Shown one piece after another: positions 17,188-26,348 of a stretch of DNA of 64,000 bases. A program made the position numbers and the translations under genes. How positions within the stretch are numbered: the stretch's first letter is position 1; the number at the start of each line of letters is the position of its first letter. Origin of the DNA: Herbaspirillum sp. WKF16 (lineage in GTDB: Bacteria > Pseudomonadota > Gammaproteobacteria > Burkholderiales > Burkholderiaceae_D). The stretch is taken from the NCBI RefSeq assembly GCF_028993615.1, contig NZ_CP118632.1, positions 3,906,001-3,970,000 of the forward strand. Reading direction: 5' to 3'. The notes beneath the pieces are model-generated. The model ran no database searches. It saw only the letters and a program-made list of their open reading frames with translations, and was not told where the DNA came from.

Positions 17188-17363
17188 GTTCCTGCGAAAG
17201 CAGGAACCCAGCGGCTTTCGCCGCGCATAGACGGTGGCCGAACATGACTGGTTGGTGCTGGAGGCATCGGTGCACCGGCTTCGATACGCCGCTGCGCGGC
17301 TACTCAGCCCGAACGGAATCCAAGGGGCGCAACGAAAGTCGCTGGATCCCCGCTTTCGCGGGG
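17188..17363. repeat. REP-like palindromes between convergent genes
   Basis: Two short hairpins occur here: 17188-17207 (GTTCCTGC-GAAA-GCAGGAAC) and 17346-17363 (TCCCCGC-TTTC-GCGGGGA). Between them lies a stretch with the same TTCGATACGCCGC and CTCAGCCCGAACGG signature as the tail of the composite repeat, so the 17230-17340 segment is a partial copy. A degenerate third palindrome is at about 17846-17863. No gene is supported. Confidence 0.85.
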
Positions 17364-17482
17364 ACGACGGATTAAATGAGATAGTGAGTCGCCCAAGGGA
17401 ACCGCCAACGAGCAACAAGCAAGACAAAGCCGCAGGCGAGTAAGAGACAGCGCGAGGCCTCAGGCGAGCCGGACACGCTGTT

Positions 17483-17812
17483 CCCCTTGTGGGCCAGCCG
17501 TCGGAGCGGCGCAAAAAGTGGATCAGGGCGTCAGCCGGAGCGCAGCGACTCTGACGACCCCACTTTTTGCGACGCTCCGACGGGTACCCCGAAGGGGCTG
17601 GCACTTAGGGGCCGTTTTCTTTGCTTACTTTCTTTGGCGGGCCAAAGAAAGTAAGCGGCTGCCGGGCCGCCCCCGGCGCTCCGGCCCGACCGGAGAAAGA
17701 TAAGTCTAAAGCCGGTACATCTGCACGCAGCAAGACCAGACTACGCAAACAACGACGGCATCCACGCTGACTTCGATACGCCGCCAAAGCGGCTACTCAG
17801 CCCGAACGGAAT
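17483..17812 (+). repeat. Composite hairpin repeat, copy B
   Basis: It has the same order of elements as copy A but with an intact long stem. The inverted repeat is perfect: GCTTACTTTCTTTGG at 17623-17637 and its complement at 17642-17656 around CGGG. The long stem has one arm mismatch (left GCGGCGC, right GCGACGC). It lies between the 3' ends of the GntR and LLM genes. Confidence 0.92.
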
Positions 17813-17920
17813 CCAAGGAGCGCAACGAAAGTCGCTGGATCCCCGCTTTCGCGAAGACGATACAGAGAAGCGCACCTCAAGCATCACGGGCTCGAGCCGC
17901 GCCCCCATCACGCAACACCG

Positions 17921-18931
17921 TCAGATCGCCACCCTGCTCTCCAGCTCCTCACGCACCTCGGCCACGATGCCGAAGGAATGCAGGCGCGCCGCATGATCGT
18001 GGATCTGCGCGGTGATCATCAGCTCATCCGGCGCGGTGTCGTCGATGAAATTCTGCAGGCCTTCGCGCACGGTCTCGCGGTCGCCCACCACCGCGCAGGC
18101 CAGCGAGCGCTCCACGTGGGCCTGCTCGCCGGGCTGCCAATAATCGCTGATGTCGTCCACCGGCGGGTTCAGCTGCCCCGGCGTGCCGCGGATCAGGTTG
18201 ATGAACTGCTGCTGCAGCGAGCTGAACAGGCGCTCGGCCTCGCGGTCGGTGTCGGCCGCGAACACGTTCAGGCCCAGCATCACATAGGGCTTCTGCAGCG
18301 CCGCCGAAGGCTTGAAGCGGGCGCGGTAGATCTCCACCGCCGACTTCATGAAGCCCGGCGCGAAGTGCGAGGCGAAGGCGAACGGCAGGCCCAGCTCCGC
18401 CGCCAGCTGGGCGCTGAACATGCTGGAGCCCAGGAGCCAGATCGGCACATGCAGGCCGGCGCCGGGCACGGCGCGCAAGCCCTGGTAGTCGGAGGGTTCG
18501 GCGAAATACTCCTGCAACTCCACCACGTCCTGCGGGAAGTTCTCGGCGGTGTCGCCGCCCATATGGCGGCGCAGGGCGCGCGCGGTGCGCTGGTCGGAGC
18601 CTGGCGCGCGGCCCAGGCCGAGGTCGATGCGGCCGGGATAGAGCGACTCCAGCGTGCCGAACTGCTCGGCGATCACCAGCGGCGAGTGGTTGGGCAGCAT
18701 GATGCCGCCCGCGCCCACGCGGATGGTGCTGGTGTTGGCGGCGACGTGCGAGATCACCAACGAGGTGGCGGCGCTGGCGATGCCGCTCATGTTGTGGTGC
18801 TCGGCCAGCCAGTAGCGCCGGTAACCCAGCTTCTCGGCCAGCTGCGCCAGCTCCTTGGTGTTGTGGAAGGCCTGGGCCGCGGTGCTGCCCTTGTTGATCG
18901 GCGACAGGTCCAGTACGGAAAATGGAATCAT
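17921..18931 (-). CDS. LLM-class flavin-dependent oxidoreductase, MsnO8/YhbW type
   Basis: The 336-residue protein begins [20 protein letters not shown] and contains [40 protein letters not shown] and [15 protein letters not shown], the standard pattern of the luciferase-like alpha-type monooxygenases of the MsnO8 group. It would use reduced FMN and O2; the substrate is unknown. The start at 18931 follows GAGGAT. It is the third gene of a probable tetR, CurA-like reductase, LLM operon, which points to detoxification of reactive or electrophilic compounds. Confidence 0.93.
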   Translation of the reverse strand: MIPFSVLDLSPINKGSTAAQAFHNTKELAQLAEKLGYRRYWLAEHHNMSGIASAATSLVISHVAANTSTIRVGAGGIMLPNHSPLVIAEQFGTLESLYPGRIDLGLGRAPGSDQRTARALRRHMGGDTAENFPQDVVELQEYFAEPSDYQGLRAVPGAGLHVPIWLLGSSMFSAQLAAELGLPFAFASHFAPGFMKSAVEIYRARFKPSAALQKPYVMLGLNVFAADTDREAERLFSSLQQQFINLIRGTPGQLNPPVDDISDYWQPGEQAHVERSLACAVVGDRETVREGLQNFIDDTAPDELMITAQIHDHAARLHSFGIVAEVREELESRVAI

Positions 18932-19017
18932 GAATGGAAATCCTCGTGGCGCGCCGGGATCGCCGCCGCACCGGGTTGCCGGGCCGCGACATGCTGGCCC
19001 GGGATGCGCGCGGCGGC

Positions 19018-20046
19018 TCAGTCGAGCTTGACCACCAGCTTGCCGAAGTTCTTGCCCTGCAGCAGCCCGATGAAGGCCTGCGGCGCGTTCTCCAGGCCGT
19101 GCGCGACATCCTCGCGATAGCGCAGGCTGCCGTCCTTGAGCCAGCCGGCGACGTCGTGCTGGAAGGCAGCGTGCAGATCGGGACGGTTGACGTAGTAGTC
19201 GAAGATGATGAAACCCCTGATCTGGATGCGTTTGGTCAGCACGCTGCGCAGCAGGGCGCTGCTGTCGGTGGCGATGCCGCCGCCGTTGTAGTGGGCGATC
19301 AGGCCGCACACAGGAATGCGCGCATGGGTGTTGAGCAGCGGCGCCACGGCGTCGAACACGGCGCCGCCGACGTTCTCGAAATAGATGTCGATGCCGTCGG
19401 GGCAGGCCGCCTTGAGCTGGGCCGCGAAGTCAGGCGCGCGATGGTCGATGCAGGCGTCGAAGCCCTGCTCCTTCACCGCATAGGCGCACTTCTCGGCGCC
19501 GCCGGCCACGCCGACCACGCGGCAGTCCTTGATCCTGGCGATCTGCCCGACCAGCGAGCCGACCGCGCCGGTGGCCGCGGCCACCACCAGGGTCTCGCCG
19601 GCGCGCGGCTGGCCGATGTCGATCAGGCCGGCATAGGCGGTGTAGCCGGGCATGCCGAGCACGCCCAGCGCATGCGAGGGATGGGCGAAGCCGTCCGGCA
19701 GCTTGGTGGCGCCGGAGCCGTCGGAGACGGCGTACTCCTGCCAGCCGGTGTAGGCCATCACCAGCTCACCCTCGCGGTAGCCGGGATGGCGCGAGGCCAC
19801 CACGCGCGAGACGGTGCCGCCGGTCATCACCGCGTCCACCGCCACCGGCGGCGCATAGGAGGGCGCGTCGCTCATGCGGCCGCGCATGTAGGGATCCAGC
19901 GAGAGCCACTCGGCGCGCAGCAGCAGTTGCCCGTCCTGCAGCGCCGGCACCGGCGCCTCCTCCAGGCGGAAGTTCTCGGGCGTGGGCGCGGCGCTGGGGC
20001 GCGAGGCCAGAACGATCCGGCGATTGACGGCGTGGGTTGCGCTCAT
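19018..20046 (-). CDS. NADP-dependent MDR oxidoreductase (CurA / leukotriene B4 dehydrogenase type)
   Basis: The 342 residues are a zinc-independent medium-chain reductase. It opens with [19 protein letters not shown] and has [13 protein letters not shown], the nucleotide-binding [14 protein letters not shown], and [17 protein letters not shown]. Family members reduce the double bond of alpha,beta-unsaturated carbonyls with NADPH. The gene is 37 nt downstream of a NemR-type TetR gene, consistent with induction by electrophiles. Confidence 0.94.
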   Translation of the reverse strand: MSATHAVNRRIVLASRPSAAPTPENFRLEEAPVPALQDGQLLLRAEWLSLDPYMRGRMSDAPSYAPPVAVDAVMTGGTVSRVVASRHPGYREGELVMAYTGWQEYAVSDGSGATKLPDGFAHPSHALGVLGMPGYTAYAGLIDIGQPRAGETLVVAAATGAVGSLVGQIARIKDCRVVGVAGGAEKCAYAVKEQGFDACIDHRAPDFAAQLKAACPDGIDIYFENVGGAVFDAVAPLLNTHARIPVCGLIAHYNGGGIATDSSALLRSVLTKRIQIRGFIIFDYYVNRPDLHAAFQHDVAGWLKDGSLRYREDVAHGLENAPQAFIGLLQGKNFGKLVVKLD

Positions 20047-20083
20047 GGAATGTCCTTTCGGGAAGATGGTCGGAAGACGGGAT

Positions 20084-20692
20084 TCATTGCGGAGGCACCA
20101 GCACGCGGCGCGTGACCTGCATCGCGCTTTCCATCGGCGCGCGGTCCCGGCTGAGCTTGGACATCAGGCTGGCGCCCAGCCACAGCTGGTAGAGCATGGT
20201 GGCCGTGGGCAGCGGCGCCAGCACGGTGTGCAGCGAGCCGTCGGCGACGCCGTCGGCGATGCAGCCGGCGATGCGGGCGATGAAGCGGCCGGTGCCTTCG
20301 TGCAGCGCCGCGCGCATGTCCTCGGAGAGGTCGGCCACTTCGGCCGACAGCTTGACCACCAGGCAGCGCTGCTCGAACTCCTCGCAGCACTGGCTCTCCA
20401 GCCAGTAGCCCCAGTAGGTCAGCAGGCGCTCGCGGGCGCCCCCGGCGGCGGGCGTTGCGCCCAGCACCTGTTCCAGCAGCGCCAGGTAGCCTTGGACGTA
20501 GTGCTCGATGAGCTCGCGGCCGTACTGCTCCTTGGAGCCGAAGTAATGGTAGAACGATCCCTTGGGGATGTCGGCGGCCGACAGGATCTCGGACAGGCCC
20601 ACGCCCGAGAAGCCCTTCTGCGCGATGATCGCGCGGCCGGCCGTCAGGATGTTGCGCTTGTTTTCGCCATAGCTTTCTCTCATGCCGGCCAT
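20084..20692 (-). CDS. TetR-family regulator of the NemR/AcuR type
   Basis: The 202 residues have an N-terminal TetR helix-turn-helix (LSEILSAADIPKGSFYHYFG) and the C-terminal pattern EFEQRCLVVKLSAEVADLSE typical of NemR/AcuR-like repressors, including a Cys in the position region used for electrophile sensing. A 6-bp-arm palindrome lies 14 nt upstream of its start. It is first in an operon with two oxidoreductases, so it probably represses itself and them. The inducer is not known. Confidence 0.93.
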   Translation of the reverse strand: MAGMRESYGENKRNILTAGRAIIAQKGFSGVGLSEILSAADIPKGSFYHYFGSKEQYGRELIEHYVQGYLALLEQVLGATPAAGGARERLLTYWGYWLESQCCEEFEQRCLVVKLSAEVADLSEDMRAALHEGTGRFIARIAGCIADGVADGSLHTVLAPLPTATMLYQLWLGASLMSKLSRDRAPMESAMQVTRRVLVPPQ

Positions 20693-20705
20693 TCTAGCGA
20701 AAAAT

Positions 20706-20722
20706 TAGACCGGTCGTCTAAG
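20706..20722. promoter_or_regulatory. NemR-like operator
   Basis: TTAGAC-N5-GTCTAA is a perfect inverted repeat just upstream of the tetR start and downstream of the MFS stop. It resembles the known NemR box (TAGAC...GTCTA), which supports autoregulation of the tetR operon. Confidence 0.75.
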
Positions 20723-20733
20723 ACCGGCCTTTT

Positions 20734-21975
20734 TCAGCCTGCCGGCCGCGCCGGCGCCGGTGCCGGGAATAGCGGCCGCACCGCCAGCGCGACCAGCGCC
20801 ATGGCCAGCCATACCGCGCCCCATCCGCGCCATTGCAGCAGCGCCGGCGCCGCCTGCGCGGTGAGGAAGAAGACGCCGAACACGCAACTGTTGCCCAGCC
20901 CCAGCGCGGTGCCGACCTGCGCCGGCCCGGCCATCACGGCCAGTTCGGTATAGGCCACGCCGTGCCAGGCCGAGACCGCCACACCGGCCGCCACCAGCGC
21001 CGCGGCCAATACGCCCGCCTCCTGCACGCCGCCGATAGCCAGCGCCGCCAGCAAGGCGAACAGCGCCGCGCTCAGCAAGGCGCAGCCGCGCAGGTAGCTG
21101 CGGCGGTTGCCGCGCCGGTCGGTCCAGCGGCCGCTGGCGATGCGGCACACCGCCGCCCCCACCTGCACCGCCGTCAGCGCCGCGCTGATGAGCAGCAGGC
21201 CGGCATGACCGGCCTCATTGAGGAAGATGCCGCCGAAACTGATCAGCGCCACCTGCGGCGCGCACAAGAGGCCAGTGGCCAGCGCCAGGCGCCACACCAC
21301 GGCGCGACGCAGGGCCGCGGGCGCGGCCGATGCCGCCTGCGCCGAGGCTTGCGCGATCGGCGGCTCGCGCAGCCACAGCAGCGTCAATCCCACGCTGGCC
21401 AGGCAACCCGCCATCAAGGCCGCATACACCGCGCCGAAGCCCGCATGCGCCGCCAGCGACGGCAGCAGCAAGGCGCCGATGCCGCCGCCCAGCGGCACCG
21501 CGGTCTGGCGGATGCTCATGGCCAGGCCGCGCTCGCCGTCGGCGAACCATCCCATCACCGCGCGCCCGCTGGCGCCGTTGACGCTGCCGCCCAGCAGGCC
21601 GGCCAGCATCAGCCCGGCGCACAGCCAGGAATAGGTGGCGCCGCCCTGCCCCGGCAAGGCCTTCACGATCAGCAGCCAGAGCGCGGCGACGGTGCCGAGC
21701 AGGCCGGCCAGCAATACCTTGCGGTCGCCCAGCTTGTCGGTCAGCACGCCCCAGGGCAATTCGCCCAGCGCCACGCCCAGGCTCAGCAGGCCGAGCGCCA
21801 GGCCGAGTTCGGCGTTGCCGAGCCGGTAGTCGGCGCGCAGCACCACCGAGGTCACCGGGATGCCGGAGAAGATGGCGGAGAAACTGGCGTTGGCGGCCAC
21901 GCCCGCGGCCAGCACCTTCCAGCGGTGGCGGGCCGGCGGCGCAGCGGGTCGGTCGGACATGGCGGCGGACTGCAT
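20734..21975 (-). CDS. Major facilitator superfamily transporter
   Basis: The 413 residues have about 12 hydrophobic helices. The MFS loop motif is recognisable as GVLTDKLGDRKVLLAG after the second helix, and a second copy as RIASGRWTDRRGNRR midway. Substrate and direction of transport are not evident. The start at 21975 lies behind GGAG. It is divergent from the GlxA-type regulator at 22078, which may control it, and upstream of the tetR operon, from which it is separated by 41 nt containing the NemR-like operator. Confidence 0.9.
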   Translation of the reverse strand: MQSAAMSDRPAAPPARHRWKVLAAGVAANASFSAIFSGIPVTSVVLRADYRLGNAELGLALGLLSLGVALGELPWGVLTDKLGDRKVLLAGLLGTVAALWLLIVKALPGQGGATYSWLCAGLMLAGLLGGSVNGASGRAVMGWFADGERGLAMSIRQTAVPLGGGIGALLLPSLAAHAGFGAVYAALMAGCLASVGLTLLWLREPPIAQASAQAASAAPAALRRAVVWRLALATGLLCAPQVALISFGGIFLNEAGHAGLLLISAALTAVQVGAAVCRIASGRWTDRRGNRRSYLRGCALLSAALFALLAALAIGGVQEAGVLAAALVAAGVAVSAWHGVAYTELAVMAGPAQVGTALGLGNSCVFGVFFLTAQAAPALLQWRGWGAVWLAMALVALAVRPLFPAPAPARPAG

Positions 21976-22077
21976 GAGGGGCTCCTGATCGGTTCGATGA
22001 CCTGCGCAGTGTGCCCGGCATCACAACGTCCAAAATGTCATAATTCCTGCAATTCAAGCCATCGCACGGAACACGCC

Positions 22078-23070
22078 ATGCCTGCCCGCGACACCGCCTT
22101 CCTGATCTTCGCCGATTGCAGCATGCTCGACTTCACCGGCCCGTTGTCGGCCTTCGACGCCGCCAACCGGCTCGCCGGCAAGCCGCTCTACCGACTCTCC
22201 CTGCTGTCGGAACCGGGCGGCATGATCCGCAGCTCGGCCGGCGCCTGCGTGCAGACCGAGCGCATCGGCGAGCAGCGCTTCGATACGCTGGTGGTGGCCG
22301 GCGGCGGCGCGCCGCGCGAGGGCCTGGTGTCGGAGCACTTGCGCCAGGTCATCGTGCGCGCGGCCAGGCGCTCGCGGCGCATCGCCGGCGTATGCACCGG
22401 CGCCTTCGTGCTGGCCGCCGCCGGGGTGCTGGACGGCAAGCGCGCCACCACGCACTGGCGCATGGCGGCCAAGCTGCAGAAGATGCATCCGGCGGTGCTG
22501 GTCGATAGCGACCGCATCTGGTCGCGCGACGGTTCGGTGTGGACTTCGGCCGGCATCTCGGCCGGCATCGACCTGGCGCTGGCGCTGGTCGAGGATGACC
22601 ACGGCGCCGAGCTGGCCCGCGCGGTGGCGCGCGAGCTGGTGGTGTTCCATCGGCGTCCGGGCGGGCAGTCGCAGTTCTCGGCGCTGCAGGAGATGGATGG
22701 CATCGGCGGCAAGGGCGGCGACCGCATCCGCACCGCCCTCACCTTCGCGCGTGAGAACCTGCACCAGGCGCTGACGGTGGACATCCTGGCCGAGGCCGCC
22801 TGCCTCAGCCGGCGCCAGTTCGACCGAGCCTTCGTCGCCGAGACCGGCCAGACGCCGGCCAAGGCGATCGAGCAGATGCGCGCGGAAGCGGCGCGCATCC
22901 GCATCGAGGAATCGAACGACTCATTGGACAATATCGCCCGCGTCACCGGTTTCGGCGACGCCGACCGCATGCGACGCGCCTGCATGCGGCTGTTCGGGCA
23001 GCCGCCGCAGGCCTTGCGCCGGCTGGCGCGGCAGGGCGAGGAACGCGGCGCGCCGGAAGCGGCCGCGTAG
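22078..23070 (+). CDS. GlxA-family AraC-type regulator with DJ-1/PfpI domain
   Basis: The 330 residues combine an N-terminal DJ-1/PfpI-like domain (about 1-190; GVCTGAFVLAAAGVLDGKRA around the nucleophile-elbow Cys) with a C-terminal AraC helix-turn-helix pair (about 225-320; LAEAACLSRRQFDRAFV and IARVTGFGDADRMRRACMRL). Regulators of this group respond to nitrogen compounds such as glycine betaine or arginine, but no ligand can be read here. It is divergent from the MFS gene across a 102-nt gap, suggesting it controls that transporter. Confidence 0.92.
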   Translation: MPARDTAFLIFADCSMLDFTGPLSAFDAANRLAGKPLYRLSLLSEPGGMIRSSAGACVQTERIGEQRFDTLVVAGGGAPREGLVSEHLRQVIVRAARRSRRIAGVCTGAFVLAAAGVLDGKRATTHWRMAAKLQKMHPAVLVDSDRIWSRDGSVWTSAGISAGIDLALALVEDDHGAELARAVARELVVFHRRPGGQSQFSALQEMDGIGGKGGDRIRTALTFARENLHQALTVDILAEAACLSRRQFDRAFVAETGQTPAKAIEQMRAEAARIRIEESNDSLDNIARVTGFGDADRMRRACMRLFGQPPQALRRLARQGEERGAPEAAA

Positions 23071-23088
23071 TGAGGCGCAGGCGGGAGA

Positions 23089-24249
23089 TCAGCCGGCAGT
23101 CAGCCTGACGCGGGTGATCTCGGATGGCGCCAGCAGGCGCTTGGGCGGCCCCCAGTAGCCGGTGCCGCGGCTCACGTAGACCCACAGCCGCTGCATGCGC
23201 TTCAAGCCGGCGACATAGGGCTGCTGCAGCGGCACGAAGAAATTCCACGGGAAGAACTGGCCGCCGTGCGTATGGCCCGACAGCTGCAGGTCGAAACCGG
23301 CCTCGGCGGCCGCGATCGCGCTGCGCGGCTGGTGCGCCAGCAGGATGCGCGGCGCCGCCTCGGGGGCGTTGGCGATGGCGGCGTGCGGGTCGCTGCGGTG
23401 GGCCGGGTCGAACTGGTGGGCGGTGAAGTCGGTCACGCCGGCCAGCACCAGGCCGGCGCCGTCGTGGCGCAGCACCACGTGTTCGTTCATCAGCACCGTC
23501 AGGCCCAGGCGGCGCACCTCGTCTATCCATTCATGGGCGTTGGAGTAGTACTCATGATTGCCGGTGACGAAGTAGGCGCCATGGCGCGCGCGGATCTCGC
23601 CCAGCGGCGCGGTGTGCGCCGCCAGCTGGCGCACGCTGCCGTCGACCAGGTCGCCGGTGACGGCCACCACGTCGGGCTTGAGGGCATTGACCTTGTCGAC
23701 GATGGCCTGCAGGTAGGGACGCTTGATGGTGGGGCCGACGTGGATGTCGCTGATCTGGACGATGGTGAAGCCCTCCAGCGCGCGCGGCAGGTTGGCGATC
23801 GGCACGCTGACCTCGACCACGGCGGCGGTGCGCCGCGCATTGAGGAAGCCGATCACGGTGGCCGCCGCGGTCAGGCCCAGCACCAGCCATGCGGTGAGCT
23901 CGTCGAGCTCGCGCAGGTGGATGTCGGACAGCGACAGCAGCGGCGCCAGCGCCAGGGCGATGGCGCGCAGCAAGGTCAGCAGCAGCGCCGAGGAGAACGC
24001 GCCCATGGCCAGCATGCCGGCCCAGGCCAGGCGGTCGGCCGTAAGCTCGGCCATGCCGCGGCGCTTGAGGATGGGGGCGAACATGGCGGCCGGCATCAGC
24101 AGCACCGACACCGCCAGCACTGCCGCGCCGAACGCGCTCCAGGCGGCGTTGCCGGCGGCCAGCGCGGGCAGCAGCTGGAAACCGATCCAGGCATGCAGGG
24201 CAGCGAGGATGCCAAGGAAGATGACGACTCCGAAATAGGTACGGCGCAT
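23089..24249 (-). CDS. Membrane-bound calcineurin-like metallophosphoesterase
   Basis: The 386 residues have four N-terminal TM helices (within about 1-145), then a metallophosphoesterase domain with all blocks visible: ISDIHVG, VTGDLVDG, VTGNHEYY, LLAHQP and LSGHTHGGQ. This is the YkuE/YaeI-like group, which coordinates two metal ions and cleaves phosphoesters; lipid-type substrates are known for relatives. I chose the ATG at 24249; an ATG 12 codons upstream lacks a ribosome site. The domain faces the cytoplasm or periplasm depending on topology, which cannot be settled by eye. Confidence 0.9.
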   Translation of the reverse strand: MRRTYFGVVIFLGILAALHAWIGFQLLPALAAGNAAWSAFGAAVLAVSVLLMPAAMFAPILKRRGMAELTADRLAWAGMLAMGAFSSALLLTLLRAIALALAPLLSLSDIHLRELDELTAWLVLGLTAAATVIGFLNARRTAAVVEVSVPIANLPRALEGFTIVQISDIHVGPTIKRPYLQAIVDKVNALKPDVVAVTGDLVDGSVRQLAAHTAPLGEIRARHGAYFVTGNHEYYSNAHEWIDEVRRLGLTVLMNEHVVLRHDGAGLVLAGVTDFTAHQFDPAHRSDPHAAIANAPEAAPRILLAHQPRSAIAAAEAGFDLQLSGHTHGGQFFPWNFFVPLQQPYVAGLKRMQRLWVYVSRGTGYWGPPKRLLAPSEITRVRLTAG

Positions 24250-24604
24250 GAATGGCTTTCTTGTTGTGCGGGAAGGATACGACATGCCGGACTCGACGGC
24301 GGCCGGCGCCGCCCCTCAAACGCGATGAAAAGCTTGCATCGATACGGACAGATATGGATCCCGACGCCGGATTTTCAACCGCCGAGCTGGCCAAATCTGT
24401 CCAAACCCGCCATGGGATTGACTGGGCGTCAATAGTTGGCGGATTTCACCACAGAAAAAATCGGCGAGGGGCATGCAAGAAGACGAACAGAGGAGGATAA
24501 TATTGCCTCGATCCCCGATTTTTTAATTCGCGCGACCTTGGCGGCCCACAGCCGCATCGATTCCATCGACAGGAGGCCGCGCGCGCATCATTGAAAGAAT
24601 TATT
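24250..24604. other. Intergenic region with a mini-ORF behind a perfect Shine-Dalgarno
   Basis: This region should carry promoters for the metallophosphoesterase (leftward) and the hypothetical gene (rightward). AGGAGG at 24491-24496 is spaced 6 nt from a TTG that opens a 7-codon ORF (24503-24526, LPRSPIF). A second AGGAGG is at 24571-24576, 28 nt before the presumed start of the next gene. Either could belong to a leader peptide or to a non-canonical start of the downstream gene. Nothing else is recognised. Confidence 0.4.
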
Positions 24605-25156
24605 TTGAGTTCAAGCAAAACCACCAAGCGCTGGCATGGCAACGTCGAGGCAATCAAGGCGGAATACCTCAACGGCGTGGTCGCGCAGATGACGGCCTAT
24701 GGCGATCGCGTGCATTTCTCCATGTTCGGCTCGGTGCAGAAGCCGCACTATGAGGTGATCAACAGCTTCGACAAGAAGATGGCCTTCGACGGCAACCATC
24801 ACCTGCACCGCCCGGAGGAGAACGAGTTCGGCCCCGGCAACGTGACGGCGATCTTCACGATGGAGCAGATCAAGCGCATCATCGCCACCGGCGGCAGCGG
24901 CGCGCGCAGCAGCATCCCGCGCGCCGCGCGCGCCGCCTCGGCCCGCAGCGGCGGCGCCGGCGGGGCCCGCCCGGTCACCGCGGCCGCGCGTGCGCGCGAG
25001 GCGGTGGACGGCGAAAAGTACGTCTACTTCAAGGCCAACCGCGAGATGCTGCCCGAAGGCATCAACCAGTACTCGGACGAGATCAGCGCGCTGATGCTCA
25101 AGGGCATGTCGGCCGAACAGGCCTTCGGCGAGGTCATCGACAAGCACTTCGGCTGA
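24605..25156 (+). CDS. Hypothetical protein, about 183 residues, with Ala/Arg/Gly-rich linker
   Basis: I do not recognise this protein. From the TTG at 24605 it has an N-terminal block (about 1-95; WHGNVEAIKAEYLNGVVAQM, VHFSMFGSVQKPHYEVINSF), a low-complexity linker rich in Ala, Arg, Gly and Ser (about 96-135), and a C-terminal block (KYVYFKANREMLPEGINQYS, then an acidic helix and DKHFG end). The basic linker could touch nucleic acid or simply be flexible. No ATG exists before the first conserved block, so the start is uncertain. A strong terminator follows the gene, supporting that it is real. Confidence 0.6.
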   Translation: MSSSKTTKRWHGNVEAIKAEYLNGVVAQMTAYGDRVHFSMFGSVQKPHYEVINSFDKKMAFDGNHHLHRPEENEFGPGNVTAIFTMEQIKRIIATGGSGARSSIPRAARAASARSGGAGGARPVTAAARAREAVDGEKYVYFKANREMLPEGINQYSDEISALMLKGMSAEQAFGEVIDKHFG

Positions 25157-25179
25157 ACGGCGGCGGGACGCTGAAAGCA

Positions 25180-25209
25180 AAAATGGCCGGAGCATGCTCC
25201 GGCCATTTT
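25180..25209. terminator. Bidirectional terminator between the hypothetical gene and ppk2
   Basis: A perfect palindrome built on ATGGCCGGAGCATGC and its complement, flanked by A and T runs on opposite sides, lies between two convergent genes. It can terminate both. Confidence 0.85.
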
Positions 25210-25239
25210 CATTGCGGCGACGCCCGCTCCAACCGGGCT

Positions 25240-26151
25240 TCAGTAGGACTCGGGCACCATCATGCTCTGCGGCACCGGATGGCGCTCGTAGTCTTCATGG
25301 CGCTCGCGCTCCGGCAGGATCACCGGCGGATGCGGCACTTCCTTGTAGGGCATCTGGTCCAGCAGGTGTGCAATGCAGTTCAGGCGCGCCTTCTTCTTGT
25401 CCACCGCCTGCACCACCCACCACGGCGCCTCGGGGATGTGGGTGCGTTCCAGCATCACTTCCTTGGCCTTGGTGTACTCCTCCCAGCGGCGGCGCGACTC
25501 CAGGTCCATCGGCGAGAGCTTCCATTGCTTGAGCGGGTCGTGGATGCGCGAGAGGAAGCGCATGTGCTGCTCTTCATCGGTGATGGAGAACCAGTACTTG
25601 ATCACCTGGATCCCGGCGCGGGTCAGCATGCGCTCGAACTCCGGCACCGAGCGGAAAAACTCCTCGTACTGCTCGTCGTTGCAGAAGCCCATCACGCGCT
25701 CGACGCCGGCCCGGTTGTACCAGCTGCGGTCGAACAGCACCATCTCGCCGGCCGCCGGCAGGTGCGACACATAGCGCTGGAAATACCATTGGGTGCGTTC
25801 GCGGTCGTTGGGCGCCGGCAGCGCCGCCACGCGCGCCACGCGCGGATTGAGGCGCTGGGTGATGCGCTTGATCACGCCGCCCTTGCCGGCCGCGTCGCGG
25901 CCCTCGAACACGATCACTACCTTGTGGCCGGTCTGCACCACCCAGTCCTGCAGCTTGACCAGTTCGCCCTGCAGGCGGAACAGTTCGCGGAAATACAGGC
26001 GGCGGTACTCCTTCTCTTCGTCGCCGTGGGCGCTGGAAATCTCTCCGGTCACCGGATCGACGGTGCGGTCTTCCAGCTCCAGCTCCATCTCTTCGTCGTA
26101 GCTGTCGGCCAGCTCGCGATGGATGCGCTTGATCATTTCTTCGTTGGTCAT
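25240..26151 (-). CDS. ppk2: Polyphosphate kinase 2 (PPK2)
   Basis: The 303 residues start MTNEEMIKRIHRELADSYDE at 26151 behind GAGGAA; upstream extensions are rejected. The PPK2 core is plain: Walker A-like VIVFEGRDAAGKGGVIKRIT, then NDRERTQWYFQRYV, the lid/Walker B DRSWYNRAGVERVMGFC, and ITDEEQHMRFLSRIHDPLKQ. The length matches single-domain PPK2 enzymes, which transfer phosphate between polyphosphate and nucleotides; which nucleotides are used cannot be read directly. It is divergent from oxyR, suggesting a link between phosphate storage and stress. Confidence 0.95.
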   Translation of the reverse strand: MTNEEMIKRIHRELADSYDEEMELELEDRTVDPVTGEISSAHGDEEKEYRRLYFRELFRLQGELVKLQDWVVQTGHKVVIVFEGRDAAGKGGVIKRITQRLNPRVARVAALPAPNDRERTQWYFQRYVSHLPAAGEMVLFDRSWYNRAGVERVMGFCNDEQYEEFFRSVPEFERMLTRAGIQVIKYWFSITDEEQHMRFLSRIHDPLKQWKLSPMDLESRRRWEEYTKAKEVMLERTHIPEAPWWVVQAVDKKKARLNCIAHLLDQMPYKEVPHPPVILPERERHEDYERHPVPQSMMVPESY

Positions 26152-26348
26152 CGGTTCCTCGTTGGCAATACGGGCGGCGTGCGCGGGGCCTTCCGCCGCG
26201 GGAAAAGTGGGACACAACATACATGTCCATTGTGACGAAGACGTGACAGCGGGACGGCCGGATGGCGGCGCGCGCAGGCGCGCGGAACCGCTGATGCGAA
26301 AATAGGCTATAGTCGCTGGAAAACCGATAGTCATTTCCGCAGATCAGC

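Noticed and set aside
26299..26335. OxyR binding site upstream of oxyR
   Set aside because: Several ATAG and CTAT tetranucleotides occur but not in the regular spacing of known OxyR sites.
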